Assembly: GCA_964486825.1 (NCBI GenBank)
Contig: CAZAQS010000162.1
Span: 1 to 10,367 of the forward strand
Source: CAZAQS01 sp964486825
GTDB lineage: Bacteria > Chloroflexota > Anaerolineae > Anaerolineales > UBA4823
Length of the DNA: 10,367 nt
Reading direction: 5' to 3'
Position 1 is the first letter of the stretch, and each line of letters begins with the position of its first letter. Under the pieces are notes generated by a model. The model was not told where the DNA came from, did not search any database, and saw nothing but the letters and a program-made list of their open reading frames with translations. The position numbers and the translations under genes are program-made. Below are positions 6,356 to 10,367 of this stretch, piece after piece.

Positions 6356-6621
6356 GAAAGACCCCAGCGTGTATCCAGCCATCGCCTAAGCCTGGACTGT
6401 CGTACATCCCAAAAGACCATCCTAAGCGCCAATTTACAACAAGACCAGGTGGGAATTGTGACGTGGATGATGACCCCGCGCTCGTATAGGGTCAGGCCAG
6501 GTATTAATCCCACCGTCAAGATTAAATAGGCCAGTAGGGATTGTTCAGCGCGGGAGGGGGTTTTGAATACTGCACCATTTAACCGGATCTCTAATCGGCC
6601 AGGCAGCCTGACCTCGAGCAT
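6352..6621 (-). pseudogene. Remnant of a SARP/AfsR-type transcriptional regulator
   Basis: The first 40 or so residues (MLEVRLPGRLEIRLNG, then a stretch ending AEQSLLAYLILTVG) match the start of SARP/BTAD regulators, which in this type of genome are often 600-1000 residues long. The pattern then decays: the KLALRMVFWDV region only loosely recalls the KLAGLLWPD segment of the family, and the frame stops after about 90 residues. The ATG at 6621 has a good GAGGAG 6 bases upstream; the longer frame from 6666 lacks one. No rest of the gene follows, because the RRM gene occupies the space. It is read as a truncated relic, although expression of a short peptide is possible. Confidence 0.5.
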
Positions 6622-6868
6622 AGACATCTCCTCGGAACGTCTAAATCCATCCTTCAGAACCGGCAACGGTGATCTGTAGTTGGGTGAAAAGAGGTGGAGA
6701 AGAGATGAAGGCTCAATTTCGCTCTATATTACTCAAAAGTAGTAAATAAATAGACGTATAGATTTGCTGGAAAAACACGCTGGATATACGTTGATATATA
6801 CGATCAAGATACTCAAATTTGTTATAAATCAGCCAGGATGTTGGTTCTGATAGAGCATAAGGAGGTCA

Positions 6869-7093
6869 ATGATGTACCACAATTCGCACCAGTTCGGAAA
6901 AGCTTACCAGGAAGAAATGTTGCGGGAGGCCGGCGTAAAGGATAAACATGAGATCGAAGGAATCATCCAAAGCCAGCCTCAGGGAGAGGGGCTGCTACGG
7001 CGGATGGTTTTTGGGCTCTTCGGACGGAAGAAAGTAGCGAAACCCACCCCATCTTTGGCAGTAAGGGAAACACGCCGCTCCTTGAGTGGATAA
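6869..7093 (+). CDS. Small protein of unknown function
   Basis: A 74-residue protein with a strong GGAGG ribosome site at 6861-6865. The second of two tandem ATGs (6872) has the better spacing (6 bases instead of 3). It is polar and probably helical in the first half (FGKAYQEEMLREAGVKDKHE), then has a short basic-hydrophobic patch (GLLRRMVFGLFGRKK) that could touch a membrane or nucleic acid. There is no signal peptide and no family that I recognise. About 200 bp of AT-rich sequence upstream probably holds its promoter, but no clear -35/-10 pair was found. A second small gene starts 5 bp after its stop. Confidence 0.6.
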   Translation: MMYHNSHQFGKAYQEEMLREAGVKDKHEIEGIIQSQPQGEGLLRRMVFGLFGRKKVAKPTPSLAVRETRRSLSG

Positions 7094-7098
7094 TCGGC

Positions 7099-7293
7099 AT
7101 GCATCAGCGTTTCAAGCCCAAAGATCAAGCTAGCCTGGCGGAGGACCGGGAAGAGCAGATCCTCCGCCAGGCATTTCATCTCTGGAAGCGGGAGATCAAA
7201 CCGCCTTCCTGGGTATGGGAAGAGATCTCCCGACAGGTCCACCAGATGGAGTCTGGGCGTGAATCGCAGACAGCCACATCAAAGCAGTCATAA
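7099..7293 (+). CDS. Small charged protein of unknown function, coupled to the preceding gene
   Basis: A 64-residue, highly charged, probably helical protein (EDREEQILRQAFHLWKREI) with a PPSWVWEEISRQV motif. Tail motifs of this kind are seen in small Chloroflexota hypotheticals (recalled, not checked). It has no ribosome site of its own but starts 5 bp after the previous stop, so translation could re-initiate. Two cautions apply. Its 3' third overlaps 98 bp of the opposing Trx-VKOR gene, and its middle contains a perfect 13-bp inverted repeat, so it may not be a gene. Confidence 0.45.
   Translation: MHQRFKPKDQASLAEDREEQILRQAFHLWKREIKPPSWVWEEISRQVHQMESGRESQTATSKQS
7133..7172. repeat. Perfect 13-bp inverted repeat, possible terminator for the Trx-VKOR operon
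   Basis: GCCTGGCGGAGGA (7133-7145) and TCCTCCGCCAGGC (7160-7172) are exact reverse complements around a 14-nt loop. On the - strand the hairpin starts 23 bp after the Trx-VKOR stop at 7196, a normal place for a terminator, but only TAGCTTGATCTTT follows, without a proper T tract. It also lies inside the small + strand frame 7099-7293. Confidence 0.6.
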
Positions 7294-8416
7294 TGACCGC
7301 TGAGCTCAAACACCAGGCACAGGTTGCGCCAATCACGAACGGCTCCAGGAAGGTCAGGTAGATCGAAAACAGGACTCCAACGGAGCTCATCCCTAACAGC
7401 GCCATTGAACCCAGGCGCGCCAGCCTTTCCGTTCCATACCGGCCCACCATCCAGGCACCCAGCAGGGCTAAATAACCTGCCAGGCCCAAAATCCCAATCG
7501 GAAGAACACCAAACAAGCGCGCATACTGGCTTTGCTGAACGGTGTTGCAATCCCCCACAGGACCACACACCGCATGCACCTGGGCTGTTTCTACATAAGC
7601 CAGATAAGCTGCCACAACACCCCCTGCCAGGCAAAGGATTGGAATCCACAGCGATGGGCGAGTAAACTGGACTCTGCCTGAGACCGGGCCGAGAAGTTTG
7701 ATGATTCCAATCACCGAAAGGAGCATGCCAACCAGTACAATGATGGCCAGAGTATTGCCGGCCGGATCGTGCGCCAGGCGCTCTCCCAACCCAGGATTTG
7801 GGTCGCTGGGGAGGATCAATCCGGAGGCCATGGCAGTTGGCGACGGTTGAGGATGAGCCGCCTGAGGGGTTGGAGTTTCCTTATTGTCCTCCGGAGCTTC
7901 AGCGCTGGAGGTAGGCATTGGGGTTAGAGTAGCTGTAGGCTCGGGCGGGGCAGCCGCCAGCGCATCTCGTAAACCAGGTATATCGGGCCAATCGATGCCT
8001 CCTTGAGCCAGGTAATGCTCGATCAGCCCAGGGAACTGGTCAGGGATATCATAGGAGCCCAACAGGATCGTCTCGCCGATGATCAGCATGGGGACGACCT
8101 GTTGCTCGGCAGGGATATCGAAGCACTGAATGGCGGATCCGAACAGCGCCGATCCGCCTTGCGTACTTGTATCTACCCCAACCATCTCGAGCTGCTCACC
8201 GTATTGCTCGAACAGGGGAACCAGCACTTCCTCAATCACCAGGTGGCAGTGCGGGCAAGAAGGCGAATAGAAGAGCACTGCCCGCACGACCGGTCCTTCG
8301 GCGGAAAGGGAAGGAAGCCCTGACCACACTGAAAATACCAGACCGAGCAGCATCGCCGGTAGAAGCCGCTTCCTAAGGGCATCGACCATTTCCAACAAGC
8401 CTGTATATAATTTCAT
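7196..8416 (-). CDS. Exported thioredoxin-like / VKOR fusion protein (disulfide bond formation)
   Basis: Probably oxidises cysteines in exported proteins: the VKOR part reduces quinone and the thioredoxin-like part exchanges disulfides outside the membrane. The 406 residues begin with a signal or anchor segment (about 18-38). A thioredoxin-like domain follows (about 43-145) with active-site Cys54-Pro-His-Cys57 and cis-Pro109 in VVPML, then a Pro/Thr-rich linker (about 157-195) and a membrane VKOR domain (about 222-385) with about five helices. In VKOR, the loop cysteines Cys284 and Cys290 and the quinone-side Cys366-Ala-Trp-Cys369 are all present. The thioredoxin part is N-terminal, whereas the well-known cyanobacterial fusion has it C-terminal. 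AGAGGA lies 6 bases before the ATG. The upstream gene ends 21 bp away. Confidence 0.9.
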   Translation of the reverse strand: MKLYTGLLEMVDALRKRLLPAMLLGLVFSVWSGLPSLSAEGPVVRAVLFYSPSCPHCHLVIEEVLVPLFEQYGEQLEMVGVDTSTQGGSALFGSAIQCFDIPAEQQVVPMLIIGETILLGSYDIPDQFPGLIEHYLAQGGIDWPDIPGLRDALAAAPPEPTATLTPMPTSSAEAPEDNKETPTPQAAHPQPSPTAMASGLILPSDPNPGLGERLAHDPAGNTLAIIVLVGMLLSVIGIIKLLGPVSGRVQFTRPSLWIPILCLAGGVVAAYLAYVETAQVHAVCGPVGDCNTVQQSQYARLFGVLPIGILGLAGYLALLGAWMVGRYGTERLARLGSMALLGMSSVGVLFSIYLTFLEPFVIGATCAWCLSSAVIMTALMWLSAIHAQTPSGGPVGRSLPIPRKAV

Positions 8417-8437
8417 GTTCGTTCCTCTTATGATCTA

Positions 8438-9213
8438 TTAAAAATTTAATACCGTTCCGGCCGGACAGGGCTGCACCAACTCTCCAAATGCCTGTGAAAG
8501 AGCCAGGATGGCGCGCTCACCCGTGCAGTGGTTTGGATACAACTTCGGAATCTCCTCTCGAAAATCCTCTTTGAGCATGCTGATCACATGCGCCAGGGTT
8601 TCCATAGATGCATTTGCCAGGTGCATGCCGCCCAGGACCGCCACGATTTTCCTATCAAAATGCCGGCGGATATGCGCTAATGTAGCCGCATACCACCACC
8701 AGGCCATTCTCTGCCTCAAGGACCAGGGATAGATCATCTCGGTATGGGTCGGGCAGCCATCCTTCGTTTCCCCGGATAAAATGCTGCGGGCTGCGGCCTT
8801 CCAACTCACTACGCTCGATGATCTCACCCGTCGTCCAGACTCCGGGCAAGATCTNNNNNNNNNNCATGGGAAAGTCTCAGGCCTATAGAACGAGTCTGCT
8901 CCCCCTGGATAGAAAATCGTTCCTTGAAAAAGTCTGAGTGTGCATAGAGCGGGATACCCAGCTGCGAGAGTTTCAGGAAGCGTTCCAACCCCCCGGTATG
9001 ATCGTAATGGGCGTGGCTGATTGCGATGGCGATAAATTTGTCCAGGCGTGTTCCCACCTTTTCAGCGTTGTGTACCAGCACCTCACCGCTCTGCCCGGTA
9101 TCGAAGAGCAGCCATCCGGCGGGAGTCTCAATTGCAAAGGAAACGCCGTGTTCCCCCCACAAAGCAGAACCGCGTTGAACTGTGTTATCTACGATGCAGC
9201 GAAGGTTGATCAT
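8438..9213 (-). CDS. Metallo-beta-lactamase-fold protein (COG1237-like), broken by an assembly gap and a frameshift
   Basis: A metal-dependent MBL-fold protein like those annotated as dihydropterin ribofuranosylaminobenzene phosphate synthases. The first part (9213 to the gap) has FDTG and the metal motif His67-Ala-His69-Tyr-Asp71-His72. After the ten Ns, ILPGVWTTGEI and PDPYRDDLSLVLEAENGLVV continue it in another frame to about 8697. The last part (VLGGMHLANAS, then NHCTG with a further ligand His) is in a third frame. At about 8697 the expected GCxHAG-type segment with its metal-ligand His is missing. The change of frame fits a deletion of about 23 bp. Either the gene is dead or the assembly is wrong here. 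AGGAG lies 9 bases before the ATG. It sits between the methyltransferase (18 bp) and Trx-VKOR (21 bp) genes. Confidence 0.8.
8855..8864. other. Assembly gap (ten Ns)
   Basis: A run of ten N bases interrupts the MBL-fold gene. The family normally has more residues between the LRLS segment and ILPGVW than ten bases allow, and the frames on the two sides do not join. The gap is therefore probably of unknown real length rather than exactly ten bases. Confidence 0.95.
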
Positions 9214-9231
9214 TCTAAAGCACTCCTATGT

Positions 9232-9681
9232 CTATATCCAACCTCGTACGTTATGCTCATAATCGCTCCAGGCTGGACCAAACTTCTCCGCCAGTATGCG
9301 CTCTTCGACGGTAATATAGATGCGGTCCATCAACCAGATAAAACCAGGGATGACAAAGAACGGCGACAGAGATCTCAGGTAAATTGCAATCCCTGCGAGG
9401 ATCACTACAAATCCCAGATACATCGGATTCCGGCTGATACAAAACACCCCTTTGGTGATGAGAGCGGTCGATTCTATATATGGCTTTACTGTTGTCCCGG
9501 CCCTTCGAAAGGCTTGATCGGCAACCACGTTAAGGATAGCTCCAATGACAAACGGAATGATGCCGAGCCAATTCAAAGGGGAAGAAATAACTTTTACCAC
9601 CGGAAGTAAAAAGTGGAGAGCCACCATGATGGCGACCGAAGCATATAAAAAAGTTGGTGGTAATACGTTTCGCTTTTCCAT
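9232..9681 (-). CDS. Isoprenylcysteine carboxyl methyltransferase-like membrane protein
   Basis: A 149-residue integral membrane methyltransferase of the ICMT / phospholipid-methyltransferase superfamily, expected to use S-adenosylmethionine at the membrane face. Four hydrophobic segments (about 8-28, 36-57, 86-101 and 103-121) are followed by the family's C-terminal signature. ITKGVFCISRNPMYLG (75-90) carries the Arg84-Asn85-Pro86 motif, and Glu126-Glu127 with FGPAWSDYEHNVRGWI forms the cofactor-side tail. Bacterial members methylate diverse lipids or small molecules, and the sequence does not show the substrate. AGGA lies 9 bases before the ATG. The MBL-fold gene begins 18 bp downstream and the reductase-like gene ends 60 bp upstream, which fits one operon. 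Confidence 0.88.
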   Translation of the reverse strand: MEKRNVLPPTFLYASVAIMVALHFLLPVVKVISSPLNWLGIIPFVIGAILNVVADQAFRRAGTTVKPYIESTALITKGVFCISRNPMYLGFVVILAGIAIYLRSLSPFFVIPGFIWLMDRIYITVEERILAEKFGPAWSDYEHNVRGWI

Positions 9682-9741
9682 AGCATCAGATCCTGAAGAT
9701 GATAGGTCATTTTGAGGCTTTGTTTCCCTGGTTCTTATTTT

Positions 9742-10367
9742 CTACCGGCGAGACTTCATGAACAGCCCGAAGAGGACGAGGATCCCAACCAAACCGCCCA
9801 GACCCACCCAGATACCCCGCCAATCGAGCGGTATCTTAGCACTGCCATCCGGCAAGAGCGGGGTAGCCGGGGCGAAATAGGCATAGAGGCGCTCAATCGC
9901 AGGAGTGGGGACGGAAGTCTGGCGCGCCAGTGCTAAGAACTCTCCAGCCAGGTGCTCCACCTCATCCTGCGCGGCTTTGCCGTGTTCCAGCAGGGCCACT
10001 CTCACCAGAGGATTTACTAACCAGCGCTGCAATATCCACACGATCAGAGGCTCAGGAATCCACTCGAACTTCCTGAGATTGGCGGGGGTGATTGGAATCC
10101 CCAGCTCCCGCAGAACCCGGAATCCCTCCCGGACTGCCCGCACGGTCAGTACCACAAGATCACGCGTGCGTGCCATACGCAGGTTATCACTTCCCGCGGC
10201 CCGCAGGGCAGGCGCCAGCGACGGCATCAGCAGCGCTACATGAGTCTTGAGCCAGGCATCCATATCGGAGCGAATATCAGCCTCAAACCCAGGCATGCTG
10301 GCAAACACCTCCGCTACTTTCAAAGCTCGAGGGGTAGTGCTGCCATCCACTTCTCCGAGGGGAATCT
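9742..10367 (-). CDS. Ketopantoate reductase-like protein with C-terminal membrane anchor, 5' partial
   Basis: The C-terminal domain of a PanE/ApbA-family NADPH-dependent 2-ketoacid reductase. The frame is open to the right edge, and the residues before the GTG at 10350 (IPLGE, then VDGSTTPRAL) fit the family, so the start lies outside the window; about 207 residues are visible. The catalytic Lys (WLKTH, visible residue 40) and the Glu in QDEVEHLAGEFL (residue 135) are in place. The pantoate-binding Asn four residues after the Lys is Ala, and the usual Ser is also changed, so the substrate may not be ketopantoate (alignment from memory). The protein ends in a hydrophobic segment (about 183-202) and KSRR, a likely membrane anchor unusual for this soluble family. 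It is the first gene seen of the - strand cluster. Confidence 0.82.
   Translation of the reverse strand, partial: IPLGEVDGSTTPRALKVAEVFASMPGFEADIRSDMDAWLKTHVALLMPSLAPALRAAGSDNLRMARTRDLVVLTVRAVREGFRVLRELGIPITPANLRKFEWIPEPLIVWILQRWLVNPLVRVALLEHGKAAQDEVEHLAGEFLALARQTSVPTPAIERLYAYFAPATPLLPDGSAKIPLDWRGIWVGLGGLVGILVLFGLFMKSRR

Noticed and set aside
6755..6802. CGTATA ... TATACG ... TATACG motifs before the small genes
   Set aside because: The motifs are short and AT-rich with uneven spacing, and chance is a sufficient explanation.
7176..7649. 157-codon frame overlapping the VKOR domain in another frame
   Set aside because: Its composition is that of an out-of-frame reading of the Trx-VKOR gene.
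8655..9213. Several separate short genes around the N gap
   Set aside because: The pieces match consecutive parts of one MBL-fold protein, so they are one broken gene.
8938..9609. 223-codon frame on the + strand
   Set aside because: It lies opposite the MBL-fold and methyltransferase genes, whose motifs are clear, and it has no recognisable protein pattern.
10348..10350. GTG at 10350 as the start of the reductase-like gene
   Set aside because: The frame stays open and family-like to the right edge.
1..10367. CRISPR array, insertion sequence, toxin-antitoxin or defence cluster
   Set aside because: No regularly spaced repeats, transposase, nuclease or toxin-like genes were seen anywhere in the window.

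Overview
The window looks like metagenome-assembled or draft DNA from Chloroflexota, most likely an Anaerolineae-like lineage. This placement is inferred from gene content: a decayed SARP/AfsR-type start, a DinB-superfamily protein, a small exported DENGNG protein, a CarD-type regulator beside an RRM protein, a Trx-VKOR fusion and a cyanobacterial/plant-like GlgC. No rRNA, tRNA, CRISPR array, transposase or phage gene was seen. A run of ten Ns at 8855-8864 marks an assembly gap.

Left part (1-2340): a glgC gene on the + strand enters from the left edge and converges, with an 8-bp stop overlap, on a DinB-superfamily gene. After about 300 bp without a convincing gene comes a small exported protein gene on the - strand, followed by a terminator-like hairpin. 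Centre-left (2340-5180): a response regulator/histidine kinase pair lies on the - strand, upstream of the exported protein gene. Matching TGTAATC-type boxes sit in front of the regulator gene and in front of the exported protein gene. The pair may therefore control itself and its neighbour (inference). A carboxymuconolactone decarboxylase/AhpD-like gene diverges from it.

Centre (5180-6670): a 336-bp region holds an extended -10 promoter, a strong hairpin with a T-rich tail (small RNA or attenuator candidate) and a 12-bp palindrome. It precedes a two-gene operon encoding a CarD-like RNA polymerase-binding protein and a small RRM RNA-binding protein. Facing this operon is a short remnant of a SARP-type regulator. 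Next come two small tandem genes of unknown function (6869-7293). The second overlaps the 3' end of the opposing gene and contains a perfect 13-bp inverted repeat.

Right part (7196-10367, - strand): four genes lie close together and probably form one operon. In transcription order they are a ketopantoate-reductase-like protein with a C-terminal membrane anchor (cut by the right edge), an isoprenylcysteine-methyltransferase-like membrane protein, a metallo-beta-lactamase-fold protein (broken by the N gap and by a probable deletion that removes a metal-ligand motif), and an exported thioredoxin-VKOR fusion for disulfide formation. Three of the four are membrane-associated or exported. No known pathway joins them.
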